A stretch of 64,000 bases of DNA from Psychromonas marina (GCF_030161115.1 NZ_BSPQ01000001.1:620001-684000), one strand, 5' to 3'; counted from the first letter of the stretch, positions 16,945-27,414 are shown. Notes: generated by a model from the letters alone, not told the origin. A program made the numbers and translations.

Positions 16945-17029
16945 TGGTACCGCTGGACGGACTTGAACCGTCACTTCTTTCGAAATCGGATTTTGAATCC
17001 GACGTGTCTACCAATTCCACCACAACGGC
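16945..17029 (-). tRNA. tRNA-Leu (anticodon CAA)
   Basis: 85 nt on the minus strand, starting GCCGTTGTGG and ending with encoded CCA. The acceptor stem has 7 pairs with G-U at position 1. The D-arm contains GGTAGACACG. The anticodon stem TCGGA/TCCGA encloses TTCAAAA, giving anticodon CAA (reads UUG). A long variable arm and T-arm GTTCAAGTC are present, as expected for a class II leucine tRNA. Its 3' part is duplicated at 16807 and 15189. Confidence 0.95.
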
Positions 17030-17072
17030 ATTTAGTTAACTAAATAAAATAGCTGACTAGTTAGTGAGATTG

Positions 17073-17100
17073 ATTATACCCATCGATAATATACAAACAA
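17073..17100 (-). promoter_or_regulatory. tRNA-Leu promoter
   Basis: Minus-strand TTGTTT (17095-17100), a 16-bp spacer, and a consensus TATAAT (17073-17078), 44 nt upstream of the mature tRNA 5' end. Confidence 0.7.
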
Positions 17101-17251
17101 GTATTTTTAACCCAGCCACCACTAACCGCTCAAAAAGAGAGCAATCAGGCTAACTTATCTCAATTATGTTAATCACATAATTAATATTTGCGCTCTTATA
17201 ATTGCATAACAAAATGCTACACTGCTGACTTCTATTTTCAGAGGAACAATC

Positions 17252-17806
17252 ATGGCTAAGCGTAATCAGAAAAAAGTATCGAAAAAAACTCTCCAAGAAC
17301 AATATCAAACCTGCCCTCGCGCAAATCTATTTAAGCGCTTAGGTGCCTATATTTATGATCTCTTTGCACTGGCTGCGGTATTAATGTTCTCGGTGATTTT
17401 TGCAATACTGGTGGTTATTATCATTAACAATATGGGTTTAATTAACTTAGACGCTTACCAAGATATCGCTGATTACCTTTCACGAAGTGGTGTATTCGCG
17501 GCTTACCTAACCCTTGTTATCGTGGGTTTCTATGGTTACTTTTGGAGTAAAGGAGGTCAAACCATTGGTATGAAAGCATGGCGTTTACGTGTGCAAAATA
17601 GTGATGGAAGCAACATTGGCTTCACCCAAGCACTGATTCGTATGGCAACCTCTGCATTCGGACTAGGCAACTTGCTAGTACTAATGAAAAACCGTAATGC
17701 ATTCCAAGATTTATGGGCTGAATGTGAAGTGGTTGTATTAACCAAAGAACTCAGCACTTGGAAAGGCTTTAAAGGGATGGGTTTTATGGACGAAGATAAA
17801 AAATAG
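17252..17806 (+). CDS. RDD-family membrane protein
   Basis: 184 residues. The RDD domain is recognised by FKRLGAYIYDLFALAAVLM (first segment with the Arg and Asp), two further hydrophobic segments, and KGGQTIGMKAWRLRVQNSDG before a last amphipathic helix. A basic N-terminal tail of about 25 residues precedes segment 1. The family is widespread in inner membranes; functions are poorly defined (transport or ion exchange has been proposed for some). AGAGGAAC ribosome site. Convergent with lptG. Confidence 0.85.
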   Translation: MAKRNQKKVSKKTLQEQYQTCPRANLFKRLGAYIYDLFALAAVLMFSVIFAILVVIIINNMGLINLDAYQDIADYLSRSGVFAAYLTLVIVGFYGYFWSKGGQTIGMKAWRLRVQNSDGSNIGFTQALIRMATSAFGLGNLLVLMKNRNAFQDLWAECEVVVLTKELSTWKGFKGMGFMDEDKK

Positions 17807-17818
17807 CTGTAAGGCTTT

Positions 17819-17867
17819 AAGGCTGTTGCGCATTATGCGTTCCAGCCTTCTAGCTTTAAGCGTTTTT
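17819..17867 (+). terminator. Terminator between RDD gene and lptG
   Basis: AAGGCTG (17819-17825) pairs with CAGCCTT (17843-17849), with GCGCA/TGCG pairing inside the loop; a run of six Ts follows at 17862-17867. It lies between convergent genes. Confidence 0.5.
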
Positions 17868-18934
17868 TAGCTTTGCCTTTTAAGTAGATACATCGCAATT
17901 GCTAATACCAATATACTCGGTAGCAACGCCCCTAATATTGGCGGCAGCCCAAAGACCAAACTCGCAGGACCAAATAACTCCCCCGACACATGGAAAGTGA
18001 AGCCACTAGCGATACCAAAAATAAGGCGAGTTCCCATCGTTACTGTTCGTAACCCACCAAAAATAAATGATACAGAAAGCATCATCATAACAACGATGGT
18101 AAAAGGCAGTACCGCTTTACGCCAAAAAGTTAACCAATAACGGTTGGCATCTTGATCATTGATCTCTAGATAAGTGATGTAGTTATAAACATCGCGCATC
18201 GACATTTTATCCGGATCGCTTAAAACAACCTCTAACTTTTTAGGGGTTAATTCAGTTTTCCAGGTATAGTCATCCATCACAGACACTTCCATTTTATTGG
18301 CTGAAAAATAAGAGCTGCTGACATTAGTCAAATCCCAGTTCCCCTGTTGATAAACCGCTTTTCTTGCTAAAACAGCACGCTCAAGTTGCATCGTCTTATC
18401 AAAGAAATACAGCTGCAGATCAAATAGCTCTGACTGACTATTCATGCGACCTATGCTAACAAATGCGTCGCCATCTTTTACCCAGACACCATATTTATTG
18501 CTCACTTTCACTTCGCCATTACGCGCTTGATCACGCATCGAATAGGCTTCTTTATCGGTTGCAGGAGCGACAAATTCACCTAATACCATCACAGCGAGCA
18601 CCATCGGTATCGCCGTTTTCAATACTGCGCCAGCGATACGCATTTTAGATAGCCCAGCTGCTTGCATCACCACCAACTCACTACTGCTTGCCAGGCTTCC
18701 CAAGCCAATTAATGCACCAATTAATGCCGCCATAGGAAAAAACACAGCAATCTCAACGGGCATTTTAAGCAACACAAAGTAAGCGGCACTCCATACATCA
18801 TAAGTACCTTGGCCGACATTTTTCATCTGCTCAACAAACTTGATAATGCTGCTTAATCCAATTAAAACAAACAGGCTCAAAAAGGTAGAAGCAAAAATTG
18901 TTTTACCCACATAGCGATCGATAATTCCCATCAT
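17867..18934 (-). CDS. lptG: LPS export ABC transporter permease LptG
   Basis: 355 residues, YjgP/YjgQ family: GIIDRYVGKTIF start, three N-terminal membrane segments (SLSSIIKFVEQMKNVG between 1 and 2), a large periplasmic beta-jellyroll domain (about 125-260), then three C-terminal segments. With LptF it forms the LptB2FG extractor that moves lipopolysaccharide from the inner membrane to the LptA bridge. It begins immediately after the lptF stop, so translation is coupled. Two consecutive ATGs exist; the second (18931) is also possible. Confidence 0.96.
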   Translation of the reverse strand: MMGIIDRYVGKTIFASTFLSLFVLIGLSSIIKFVEQMKNVGQGTYDVWSAAYFVLLKMPVEIAVFFPMAALIGALIGLGSLASSSELVVMQAAGLSKMRIAGAVLKTAIPMVLAVMVLGEFVAPATDKEAYSMRDQARNGEVKVSNKYGVWVKDGDAFVSIGRMNSQSELFDLQLYFFDKTMQLERAVLARKAVYQQGNWDLTNVSSSYFSANKMEVSVMDDYTWKTELTPKKLEVVLSDPDKMSMRDVYNYITYLEINDQDANRYWLTFWRKAVLPFTIVVMMMLSVSFIFGGLRTVTMGTRLIFGIASGFTFHVSGELFGPASLVFGLPPILGALLPSILVLAIAMYLLKRQS

Positions 18935-18935
18935 A

Positions 18936-20036
18936 TTATGCTTCAGCCTTGATTATTTTTTTACGCTTTTTAGGACCTGAAAATTTACCTAATGCTTGTA
19001 AGTGCAATATAATACCAGCCCCCAAGAAAAGTAACTGCACCATCCAAATAGTGAACGCAGGTAACGTGCCGTCTTCAATTAAGCTCCTTGATGTACTTAG
19101 CAAAAGGAAAAACGTCAAATACAGTGCAAGTGCTGGTAGTAGTTTTGCATATCGCCCCTGTCGAGGATTCACTTTAGCCATTGGAACAGCTAAAAAGGTG
19201 ATCATTAATATCGAAATAGGGATCGCAAAACGCCACTGCAGCTCAGCTTGGTAACTTGGATCTTTAACGGAAAATAGTTGCGCTGTTGTTAATGCCTCTA
19301 CACCACGTTTCTTTTCAGTCACTTCACGGTTGGCAATATGTACTTCGAATTTATCAAAGTGACTATTATCAAAATCAGCTTGTCCAACGATGCCGGCATA
19401 ACGTTGCCCATCATTCAATGTTAGCCAGGTGCCATCTTGTTTATTATCAACACTGCCGGTCAATGAGGTAATCACAGAAGGTGCTCTATTTTCCTCTTTA
19501 GGCCAATGCGCCGCAAAGACACGCTCTAATTGTTGCCCTTTATTAAATTTTTCAACATACACAACACCACCTTTATCGGACGTTTGATGGAAACGCCCTT
19601 CGATGAGTGTTGCTGCACCGGCATCGGATTCAGCCTCTTCAATCACGCTAACCATTTTGTTTTCAGCAAGAGGAGCAAGATATAAACTATTAAATGATGC
19701 AAAAGCAAAGGTAAATAGTGATAACACCAAGGTCGCTTTTAATACTTTATTAGGGCTATAACCACATGAGGTCATCGCCACCATTTCGCTCTCGCCATGC
19801 AAGCGACCATGCGCAAAAAGTATTGCCAAGTAAAAACTAATTGGCAGCATGAGTGTGCCAAGTGTCGGTAAATTAAGATAAAGCAATGTTAAAACAAGAT
19901 CTGGAGGGATAACGCCATTAATCGCCTTTTCAAGAATCACAATAAATTTTTGGCTTACAAAAATAAGCAGTAAAACAAATAGAATACCCACTTGGCTTTT
20001 AAATGTTTCTAGCATGAGGTAACGAAGAAGTATCAC
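18936..20036 (-). CDS. lptF: LPS export ABC transporter permease LptF
   Basis: 366 residues, partner of LptG with the same 3+3 membrane topology around a periplasmic jellyroll. Recognisable stretches are LRYLMLETFKSQVGILFVLL, GRLHGESEMVAMTSCGYSP (the coupling helix facing LptB) and RFAIPISILMITFLAVPMAKVNPRQGRY. It is the first gene of the lptFG operon and divergent from pepA, the same arrangement as in E. coli. A basic C-terminus ends in GPKKRKKIIKAEA. Confidence 0.96.
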   Translation of the reverse strand: MILLRYLMLETFKSQVGILFVLLLIFVSQKFIVILEKAINGVIPPDLVLTLLYLNLPTLGTLMLPISFYLAILFAHGRLHGESEMVAMTSCGYSPNKVLKATLVLSLFTFAFASFNSLYLAPLAENKMVSVIEEAESDAGAATLIEGRFHQTSDKGGVVYVEKFNKGQQLERVFAAHWPKEENRAPSVITSLTGSVDNKQDGTWLTLNDGQRYAGIVGQADFDNSHFDKFEVHIANREVTEKKRGVEALTTAQLFSVKDPSYQAELQWRFAIPISILMITFLAVPMAKVNPRQGRYAKLLPALALYLTFFLLLSTSRSLIEDGTLPAFTIWMVQLLFLGAGIILHLQALGKFSGPKKRKKIIKAEA

Positions 20037-20382
20037 CCTGTTCTCCAGTCTGAAATTAGAATTATTAAAATGGTGGATTAAGCAAGTAATTACGGTAAAA
20101 TTGCTGTTTATCGAATTTAAATATAATGACTATATTGTAACGACTCAAACTTACAAAAAACAGATAAGTTTTTGTAAGTTGAATAGTAAATAGTCAGAGC
20201 GAAGCTATTTATAGTTCATTCAAACTAAAAAAGTGTAGTTGAATGTTTTAAATAAGCATTTCGCAATTTATAAGTGAGCTTAAATAACAATCACCTAAGT
20301 GATTACTTTTCAAATAACGGCTCTCTATTTTTGTAAATATAGCATTATTAATATAATTAAAATCACCGCATTAAGGGTATAT
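20037..20382. other. lptF/pepA divergent intergenic region with three inverted repeats
   Basis: 346 bp with no ORF. A perfect 12-bp dyad, AACTTACAAAAA (20148-20159) / TTTTTGTAAGTT (20169-20180), is followed by AAATAG / CTATTT (20188-20193 with 20205-20210). A third dyad is CATTCAAACTA / TAGTTGAATG (20217-20227 with 20236-20245, one bulge). AATCAC-CTAA-GTGATT lies near 20289-20304. Regulatory function is inferred. Confidence 0.5.
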
Positions 20383-21894
20383 ATGGAATTTCTTGTAAAA
20401 AGTGGTAGCCCAGAAAAACAGCGTAGCGCATGTATTGTTGTTGGCGTATTCGAACCTCGTCGATTATCAGGTGCAGCTGAATTATTGGATGAAATCAGCG
20501 ATGGCTACTTAACGGCACTATTACGCCGTGGTGATATTGAAGGAAAAGTTGGGCAAGTACTATTTTTGCATCATGTGCCTAACGTGCCAAGTGAACGTGT
20601 ATTATTAGTAGGTTGTGGTAAAGAACGCGAATTAACAGAAACACAATACAAGCAAATTATTGCTAAAACGATTGCAACCTTGAACGATACGGGCTCTTTA
20701 GAAGCAATCTGTTTTCTTTCAGAGCTGCATATTAAAGGGCGTGATACTTACTGGGCAGTACGCCAAGCGGTAGAATCGGCACAGGACTCGTTATATAGTT
20801 TTGATCAGTTCAAAACCAATAAAGATAAGTCACGTCGCCCACTGCGCAAACTAACCTTTAACGTACCAAGCCGTAAAGAGTTACCCCGCGCAGAACTTGC
20901 ACTGCAGCATGGTATTGCCATTGCATCGGGTTCAAAAGACTGTAAAGACTTAGCAAATATGCCGCCAAATATCTGTACGCCGCTGTATTTAGCAGAGCAA
21001 GCACAAGCATTAGCAGAGCGTTTTGATAAAATTGAAACTGAAATTGTTGATACAGAGCAAATGACTGAACTGAAAATGGACAGTTATTTAGCGGTGGCAC
21101 GTGGTTCTGATAACCCTGCATACATGTCTATCATGCGTTATAACGGTGGCGAAGCGGATCAAAAACCAATCGTATTGGTTGGCAAAGGTTTAACCTTTGA
21201 CTCAGGTGGTATTTCACTCAAACCAGGCGCAGGCATGGATGAGATGAAATACGACATGGGTGGTGCAGCTTCTGTTTTTGGTACCATGAAGGCATTAGCA
21301 AAATTAGATCTACCGATTAATGTTATCGGTATTTTAGCGGGCGCAGAAAACATGCCGTCGTCAAATGCTTACCGTCCAGGTGATATTTTGACGACTATGT
21401 CAGGACAAACCGTTGAAGTATTAAATACCGATGCAGAAGGTCGTTTAGTATTATGTGATGTACTCACTTATGTTGAGCGTTTTGAACCTGAATGCGTTGT
21501 TGATATAGCAACACTAACAGGTGCGTGTATTATGGCATTAGGTCATAATATCAGCGCAATGTTAAGCCCACATAAAGGCTTAGCACATGAACTATTAACT
21601 GCAGCAACGCAGTCTAGTGATAAAGCATGGCAATTGCCGATGGATGACGAGTTCCAAAAACAGATTGAAAGCCCGTTTGCCGATATGGCTAATATTGGCG
21701 GACGACCTGCAGGTACTATCACTGCGGCTTGCTTCCTTTCTCGTTTCACTAAAAAATATAACTGGGCACATTTAGATGTGGCTGGGACTGCATGGCGCCC
21801 AGCGGGCGCTAACAAAGGCTCAACAGGTCGCCCTGTTCCTTTGTTAACGCAGTTTTTGATTAACCGTAGCGAAAACGAAAATAGCGAAGTATGA
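20383..21894 (+). CDS. pepA: Leucyl aminopeptidase (PepA)
   Basis: Start set at ATG 20383 ([19 protein letters not shown]) with AGGG 6 nt upstream, giving 503 residues, the same as E. coli PepA. It is an M17 zinc or manganese aminopeptidase: [16 protein letters not shown] with the metal-binding Lys and Asp, [10 protein letters not shown], and [10 protein letters not shown] with metal-binding Asp/Glu and the catalytic Arg. It trims peptides in the cytosol; in E. coli it also binds DNA (carAB control, Xer recombination). First gene of pepA-holC-valS; the stop overlaps the holC start by 4 bp. Confidence 0.98.
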   Translation: MEFLVKSGSPEKQRSACIVVGVFEPRRLSGAAELLDEISDGYLTALLRRGDIEGKVGQVLFLHHVPNVPSERVLLVGCGKERELTETQYKQIIAKTIATLNDTGSLEAICFLSELHIKGRDTYWAVRQAVESAQDSLYSFDQFKTNKDKSRRPLRKLTFNVPSRKELPRAELALQHGIAIASGSKDCKDLANMPPNICTPLYLAEQAQALAERFDKIETEIVDTEQMTELKMDSYLAVARGSDNPAYMSIMRYNGGEADQKPIVLVGKGLTFDSGGISLKPGAGMDEMKYDMGGAASVFGTMKALAKLDLPINVIGILAGAENMPSSNAYRPGDILTTMSGQTVEVLNTDAEGRLVLCDVLTYVERFEPECVVDIATLTGACIMALGHNISAMLSPHKGLAHELLTAATQSSDKAWQLPMDDEFQKQIESPFADMANIGGRPAGTITAACFLSRFTKKYNWAHLDVAGTAWRPAGANKGSTGRPVPLLTQFLINRSENENSEV

Positions 21895-22403
21895 GCCAAG
21901 TAACTTTTTATATTCTCGATGAGTCTCCTAGCGAACAAATTCCTGCGCATTTTGCGCAGGCCTGCTCGTTAGCGGCTTTTTATTATCAGCAGAATAGAAA
22001 AGTCTTTATCTATACCGATAATCAACAAGACGCGTTTATGGTCGATGAATATCTTTGGCAATTTGATGGGGATAGTTTTGTACCCCACAACTTGCTTGGC
22101 GAGGGGCCAGCGTTTGGCACGCCCGTAGAGATAAGCTGGATGCCACCGACACATCCGTGCCCGGTATTGATAAATTTAAGTTTACAGTTGCCCGATTTTT
22201 CCAGTAATTTTCAACAAATTATTGATTTTGTTCCCAGTGATGAACAATTAAAAATGGCAGCACGTTTACGCTATAGCGCCTATAAAAAATTAGGCCACTC
22301 ACTATCAACAGAAAAACTTTCAGCAGATGAACCTTCAAAAGAAGTGTCATCCACCGAAACTGCTGATACTCCAAATTCAAACAACCAAACAGAAGATAAG
22401 TAA
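21891..22403 (+). CDS. holC: DNA polymerase III chi subunit
   Basis: 170 residues; the HolC fold is recognised from [56 protein letters not shown] and the PVLINLS strand. It links the clamp loader (through psi) to SSB at the replication fork. ATGA overlap with pepA and 1-bp overlap with valS imply an operon. E. coli chi is 147 residues; here an extra acidic, Ser/Thr-rich tail of about 25 residues ([16 protein letters not shown]) extends the C-terminus. Confidence 0.93.
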   Translation: MSQVTFYILDESPSEQIPAHFAQACSLAAFYYQQNRKVFIYTDNQQDAFMVDEYLWQFDGDSFVPHNLLGEGPAFGTPVEISWMPPTHPCPVLINLSLQLPDFSSNFQQIIDFVPSDEQLKMAARLRYSAYKKLGHSLSTEKLSADEPSKEVSSTETADTPNSNNQTEDK

Positions 22404-25267
22404 TGGAAAAGACATATAATCCAAGTGCGATAGAGCAAAAGAACTACCAAGACTGGGAAGAGAAAGGTTATTTCAAACCACACGGTGATACGAGCAAAGA
22501 AAGCTACTGTATCATGATCCCACCGCCAAACGTCACGGGTAGTCTGCACATGGGTCATGCTTTCCAAGATACGATCATGGATACCTTGATTCGTTACCAA
22601 CGTATGCAGGGTAAAAATACCCTTTGGCAAATGGGTACGGATCACGCAGGTATCGCAACACAAATGGTTGTTGAACGTAAACTGTTTGCTGAAACAGGTC
22701 AAACACGTAAAGAGCTCGGTCGTGAAACCTTCATCGACAAAATCTGGGACTGGAAAGCAGAGTCAGGCGGTAACATCTCTAAGCAGATGCGTCGTTTAGG
22801 TACCTCTGTAGATTGGGATCGTGAGCGTTTTACGATGGATGCAGGTCTATCGGAAGCAGTTAAAAAGACCTTCGTTGACCTCTTCAACGATGATCTTATC
22901 TACCGTGGTAAGCGTCTGGTTAACTGGGATCCAAAACTACAAACTGCGATCTCAGATCTAGAAGTTGAAAACAAAGATGTTAAAGGTTCAATGTGGCATT
23001 TCCGTTACCCACTTGCTGATGGCGTATTAACTGCTGATGGTAAAGATTACATTGTTGTTGCAACAACACGTCCAGAAACAATGCTCGGTGATACCGGTGT
23101 TGCGGTAAATAAAGATGATCCACGTTACCAATCAATTATCGGTAAATTTGTAAAATTACCATTTACTGATCGTCTGATTCCAATCATGAGCGACGAACAC
23201 GCTGACATGGAAAAAGGCACCGGCTGTGTGAAAATAACACCAGCTCATGACTTTAACGATTACGAAGTGGGTAAACGTAACAAACTTCCAATGATCAACG
23301 TATTAGATTTTGAAGCAAACATTCGCACTGAAGCAGAAGTGTTTAACAGCAATGGCGAAAAAAGCGATGATTACGCAACTGATATACCTGAACAGTTCCA
23401 AGGTTTAACACGTGAAGCTGCACGTAAATTAGTTGTTGCTGAACTTGAAACATTAGGTCTATTAGACGAAATCAAACCACACGATTTAACCGTTCCTTAT
23501 GGTGACCGTGGTGGTGTTGTTATCGAACCGATGCTAACTGACCAATGGTATGTACGTGTTGCACCACTAGCTAAAACAGCTTCTGAAGCGGTAGCTAACG
23601 GCGATATCAAATTCGTACCACAACAGTACGAAAACATGTACAACTCTTGGATGAACGATGTACAAGATTGGTGTATTTCGCGTCAACTTTGGTGGGGACA
23701 TCGTATCCCAGCTTGGTACGACGAAACAGGTAAAGTCTACGTTGGTCACGATGAAGCGGCTGTGCGCAGCGAAAACAACCTTGATGACTCTCTCGTATTA
23801 ACACAGGACGAAGATGTATTAGATACTTGGTTCTCATCTGGCCTGTGGACATTCTCTACGCTAGGTTGGCCACAACAAACCATGGATCTTAAAACCTTCC
23901 ACTCGACTGACGTTTTAGTAACTGGTTTTGACATCATCTTCTTCTGGGTTGCGCGCATGATCATGATGACCATGCACTTCATGAAAGATGAAAATGGCAA
24001 ACCACAAGTGCCGTTCAAAACCGTTTATGTAACGGGATTAATTCGTGATGAAAATGGCGATAAGATGTCTAAATCTAAGGGTAACGTATTAGATCCGCTA
24101 GACATGATCGACGGTATCGATTTAGAAAGCCTAGTGACAAAACGTTGTGGCAACATGATGCAACCACAAATGGCGAAGAAAATTGAAAAGCAAACGCGTA
24201 AAGCCTTTGAAGGTGGTATTGAAGCACATGGTACCGATGCACTACGTTTCACACTAGCAGCAATGGCCTCTACGGGTCGTGATATTAACTGGGATATGAA
24301 CCGTCTAGAAGGTTACCGTAACTTCTGTAACAAACTATGGAATGCAAGCCGTTATGTATTGATGAGCTCAGAGGAAAATCCTTCTGGTTTCGGCGCAGAT
24401 GCAGGTAACGAAATGCAACTTAGCCTTGCGGATCGCTGGATCCAGGGTCAACTGCAAAATACCATTGCTGAATACACGCATGCTCTCGATACTTTCCGTT
24501 TCGATTTAGCGGCGAACATCTTGTACGAATTCACTTGGAGTCAGTTCTGTGGCTGGTACCTAGAACTAACTAAACCGGTATTGTTCAAAGGCAGTGAAGC
24601 GGAGCAACGTGGTACACGTAATACGCTTATCTCAGTTCTAGAGACACTGCTACGTTTAGCACACCCAATCATGCCGTTCATGACCGAAGAGATTTGGCAG
24701 CGCGTGAAAGGTGTTACTGGTTTAGGTGGCGAGAGCATCATGCTTGAAAGCTTCCCTAAAGTAGATGAAGCACTTAACGATGCACAAGCGGTACAAGATC
24801 TTGAGTGGGTTAAACAGGTTATCGTTGCGATTCGTAACATCCGTGGTGAAATGGATATTAGTCCAAAAACACCGCTTAACTTGTTAGCTAAAAACGCATC
24901 TGCGGAAGATCAACGTCGTTTCGCTGAAAACGACGCTTTCCTAGCAGCACTTGCCAAACTTGATTCGGTAACGATTGTTGCAACGGGCGAAGAAACGCCT
25001 GTTTCTGCAACCGCATTTGTGGGTGAGCTTGAGCTATTAATCCCAATGGCGGGATTAATTGATGTTGATGCTGAGCTTGCCCGTTTATCTAAGCAGTTAG
25101 AAAAAGCGGATAAAGAGCTAGGTAAAATCTCAGGTAAATTAAGTAACGAGCGTTTTGTTAGCAATGCACCAGAAGCGGTTATTGCGAAAGAGCGTGCGAA
25201 ACAAGCTGAGTTACAAACAACTTGTGACAAGCTAAATGAGCAAATTGCGACAATTAAAGCACTTTAA
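22403..25267 (+). CDS. valS: Valyl-tRNA synthetase
   Basis: 954 residues, class Ia synthetase. HMGH signature at residues 49-52 in [14 protein letters not shown], the CP1 editing domain ([15 protein letters not shown]), and KMSKS in [15 protein letters not shown]. The C-terminal coiled coil ([18 protein letters not shown]) is diagnostic of ValRS. It charges tRNA-Val in the cytosol. The start codon overlaps the holC stop. The gene is closed by a strong terminator at 25295. Confidence 0.98.
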   Translation: MEKTYNPSAIEQKNYQDWEEKGYFKPHGDTSKESYCIMIPPPNVTGSLHMGHAFQDTIMDTLIRYQRMQGKNTLWQMGTDHAGIATQMVVERKLFAETGQTRKELGRETFIDKIWDWKAESGGNISKQMRRLGTSVDWDRERFTMDAGLSEAVKKTFVDLFNDDLIYRGKRLVNWDPKLQTAISDLEVENKDVKGSMWHFRYPLADGVLTADGKDYIVVATTRPETMLGDTGVAVNKDDPRYQSIIGKFVKLPFTDRLIPIMSDEHADMEKGTGCVKITPAHDFNDYEVGKRNKLPMINVLDFEANIRTEAEVFNSNGEKSDDYATDIPEQFQGLTREAARKLVVAELETLGLLDEIKPHDLTVPYGDRGGVVIEPMLTDQWYVRVAPLAKTASEAVANGDIKFVPQQYENMYNSWMNDVQDWCISRQLWWGHRIPAWYDETGKVYVGHDEAAVRSENNLDDSLVLTQDEDVLDTWFSSGLWTFSTLGWPQQTMDLKTFHSTDVLVTGFDIIFFWVARMIMMTMHFMKDENGKPQVPFKTVYVTGLIRDENGDKMSKSKGNVLDPLDMIDGIDLESLVTKRCGNMMQPQMAKKIEKQTRKAFEGGIEAHGTDALRFTLAAMASTGRDINWDMNRLEGYRNFCNKLWNASRYVLMSSEENPSGFGADAGNEMQLSLADRWIQGQLQNTIAEYTHALDTFRFDLAANILYEFTWSQFCGWYLELTKPVLFKGSEAEQRGTRNTLISVLETLLRLAHPIMPFMTEEIWQRVKGVTGLGGESIMLESFPKVDEALNDAQAVQDLEWVKQVIVAIRNIRGEMDISPKTPLNLLAKNASAEDQRRFAENDAFLAALAKLDSVTIVATGEETPVSATAFVGELELLIPMAGLIDVDAELARLSKQLEKADKELGKISGKLSNERFVSNAPEAVIAKERAKQAELQTTCDKLNEQIATIKAL

Positions 25268-25294
25268 TAAGTGCATTAATTACGCGCATTAAAA

Positions 25295-25323
25295 AAGGGA
25301 TAATCGCTAAGCGATTATCCCTT
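25295..25323. terminator. Bidirectional terminator between valS and the convergent gene
   Basis: A 13-bp stem, AAGGGATAATCGC / GCGATTATCCCTT, with loop TAA. A-run and T-run on the two sides make it functional on both strands. Confidence 0.9.
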
Positions 25324-25355
25324 TTTTTGTATCTGTCTTTTATTAATACAACAAA

Positions 25356-26222
25356 TTAATCCTGCGCTTTGGAAATATAAAAGTGCTGCACATCATTACT
25401 CCAGAGCTGTAAAAACTTACGTTTTTTATCCTTACTCTGTACGCATTTTGCGAACATAATAAACCCTGCGCCCTCTAGATCCCGAGGTTCATGAATATCA
25501 AAACGTGTTAATAGTTGATCACGATATTTAGCAATAGGAATTGAAACGCTGCGCTCCTCTGCTGGATTCAACCAATTCAGGTTTTTATCTGCATGAGAGA
25601 TGGTTCCCCAATACATTCTTGGTGCAGCATTATCCGTTGGAACGGCTTCATTAACATTCACAAACAGGTTTTTAGCACGCCACTTATGCTTTTCACTGGT
25701 ATAGACCCAAACATCAGAGCTAGCTAGCGAACTACCACGTAATAAACTTACTAGCAGTTTTTTCAACCCCTGTTTATTAACCGTTAACTCACTCTGTGTA
25801 TTACCACCCTCACTCTTTTTTTTAGCGTCCGGCTCTTTCTCTGCCGATTCGTGTACTCGTTTAGGGTCTATTTTCTGTATTTTTTTTGATGAGATAGGCG
25901 CATTAAAATTTATCTGTAATGAATCAGCTTCAAGTAATAAAGCTTCCACTTCCAGTATCTGCTTTTCCTCCTCCGATTTACGTGCAGAGGGATTAAACTC
26001 AGTACAATCACTATTATGGTAACGGCTTCCAAAACAGGCCTGCTTACCATCCCGAGATGCCTTTCTGAAATACGCTTTCTGCCTACAAACAGGACATAAC
26101 AGTGAGTAGCGTAACTTATCTATCTCGGTTTCAGGTAATGCCTTAAACTCAAAGATAGAGAATACTTTTTCTCTAATATCGCTATCATTATTTTCAGTAA
26201 AGTAACAAATCGCATCTAGCAT
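25356..26222 (-). CDS. Unassigned protein with a zinc-ribbon-like N-terminus
   Basis: 288 residues, no family recognised. An N-terminal cluster Cys43-x2-Cys46 ... Cys63-x5-His69-x3-Cys73 (LLCPVCRQKAYFR, CFGSRYHNSDC) could bind zinc. A charged low-complexity linker follows at about 80-150 (KIQKIDPKRVHESAEKEPD). A C-terminal domain (165-288) reads DVWVYTSEKHKWRAKNLFVN and GAGFIMFAKCVQSKDKKR. It overlaps the upstream methyltransferase gene by 29 bp, with GGAG 6 nt before its ATG, so translation is likely coupled. It is cytosolic by composition. Function unknown; nucleic-acid binding is only a guess. Confidence 0.7.
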   Translation of the reverse strand: MLDAICYFTENNDSDIREKVFSIFEFKALPETEIDKLRYSLLCPVCRQKAYFRKASRDGKQACFGSRYHNSDCTEFNPSARKSEEEKQILEVEALLLEADSLQINFNAPISSKKIQKIDPKRVHESAEKEPDAKKKSEGGNTQSELTVNKQGLKKLLVSLLRGSSLASSDVWVYTSEKHKWRAKNLFVNVNEAVPTDNAAPRMYWGTISHADKNLNWLNPAEERSVSIPIAKYRDQLLTRFDIHEPRDLEGAGFIMFAKCVQSKDKKRKFLQLWSNDVQHFYISKAQD

Positions 26223-27414
26223 CAGTAGCTCCTTTCCTTTGTGCCTGAATCAATAGGTTACGTGGTGTCATCTGTTCATCGCAAAAAGTAGATAGTGTAA
26301 CGTGATAACCCGATTCTTGCAGTGACAGTGCTCGATCATGAACTAACCAAAGTTCTAATGGACGTACAAAGAATTGGCTAATAAGTTCCATACGACGAAC
26401 TTTTTTAAGCCGCTGCTGCGCTGACAGTAAAAAGGGTTGTAACGATCTTGGTAGTGCAAATGAGAGAGACTTTTCCTGCATTGCCCATAAAACAAAAGCA
26501 TTAAAATCTTCTGATAATAGTGTTTTAGGAAAACTAGGCAGTGGAAAATAGGATGTGGTGTTCAGACACTGTTTTTGTAATTCATCAAAAGCTAAGCGCC
26601 ATAAAACCTCTTGCTCACTCAAACGACTTTGGCGTTTGCCAGTAGTGGTTTGCTTATTTACCGCCAACTTTAACCTTTGTTTAGTAATGATTAATGATGA
26701 TTTTTTTCCTGATGATGAGCAAGGTTGATAAATAGGCTGACTAGTTAAATGATAACAGCAAGGACTAATGGTGAGTTGCGCGGGTTTATGTGTTTTAGCT
26801 AACGCGATAAGGCGCAGGTGCAGATCCCCACAAGCATGTAAGGCAACCGCATGACAATTAGCATCAATACAACTATCAGCCTCACCCTTTAATACATCTG
26901 CCTGCTTAAACTGCTGCATCAATTGCATTTTGTTGGCTTCTGCAGCACCTAAATCACACAGTGTTTGTTGCCATTCAATAGAGGTCACGGATAGCTTTTG
27001 TTGCCAACTAATCAAGCGTCCTAAATGCCCTTTACCTGCACACCACTCAACGACAGGGTTTTGATCTTGTATCTGCAAGGCAAACGCAGAAATTTGAGAC
27101 CACTTGCGCCCTTTAATACCGTTACTTAACCAAAATGGTGTATCGGGTTCAACGAACGAAAGTGGTTTTACATTAAACAACGGATCATTAAGCGCACGTA
27201 ATGATCCTATAAAAGCGTTTAATAAAGGCTGAAGCTTTTCAGGTTGTTGCTGATAAAGTTGCAACTCCTGCTCAGATAGATTATCTAAAAAATCGCAAAG
27301 GGCAGGATCACTAACGTGCCAAGGATAATCATGATGGTGAAACGCTTCAAATTGCCAGAAGCGCTGTAAACTCACCAAATAGCTATCTAATTGTTGAAAG
27401 GTGTTATTGTACAA
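26194..27414 (-). CDS. SAM-dependent methyltransferase (Methyltransf_32-like)
   Basis: 406 residues. The SAM-binding motif [15 protein letters not shown] lies at about 119-133, followed by an acidic strand end (TSIEW) and the [15 protein letters not shown] and SPCCYHL stretches. These are typical of the GSTCD-like / Methyltransf_32 group, whose substrates (RNA or protein) are not generally known. The start is TTG 27414, which lies inside the last codons of clpB (11-bp overlap); no closer ATG exists. The 3' end overlaps the next gene by 29 bp. It therefore appears to be co-transcribed behind clpB. Confidence 0.78.
   Translation of the reverse strand: MYNNTFQQLDSYLVSLQRFWQFEAFHHHDYPWHVSDPALCDFLDNLSEQELQLYQQQPEKLQPLLNAFIGSLRALNDPLFNVKPLSFVEPDTPFWLSNGIKGRKWSQISAFALQIQDQNPVVEWCAGKGHLGRLISWQQKLSVTSIEWQQTLCDLGAAEANKMQLMQQFKQADVLKGEADSCIDANCHAVALHACGDLHLRLIALAKTHKPAQLTISPCCYHLTSQPIYQPCSSSGKKSSLIITKQRLKLAVNKQTTTGKRQSRLSEQEVLWRLAFDELQKQCLNTTSYFPLPSFPKTLLSEDFNAFVLWAMQEKSLSFALPRSLQPFLLSAQQRLKKVRRMELISQFFVRPLELWLVHDRALSLQESGYHVTLSTFCDEQMTPRNLLIQAQRKGATDARCDLLLY

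Noticed and set aside
16806..17039. A 77-codon plus-strand frame over the tRNA region (reads VPLDGLEPSLLS twice)
   Set aside because: It is the antisense of tRNA-Leu and of its truncated copy. This spurious peptide is a well-known artefact of translating tRNA-Leu genes, and there is no ribosome site.
23567..25230. Several 60-106 codon minus-strand frames inside valS
   Set aside because: All are shadows of the strongly conserved valS frame with no ribosome sites or family signatures.
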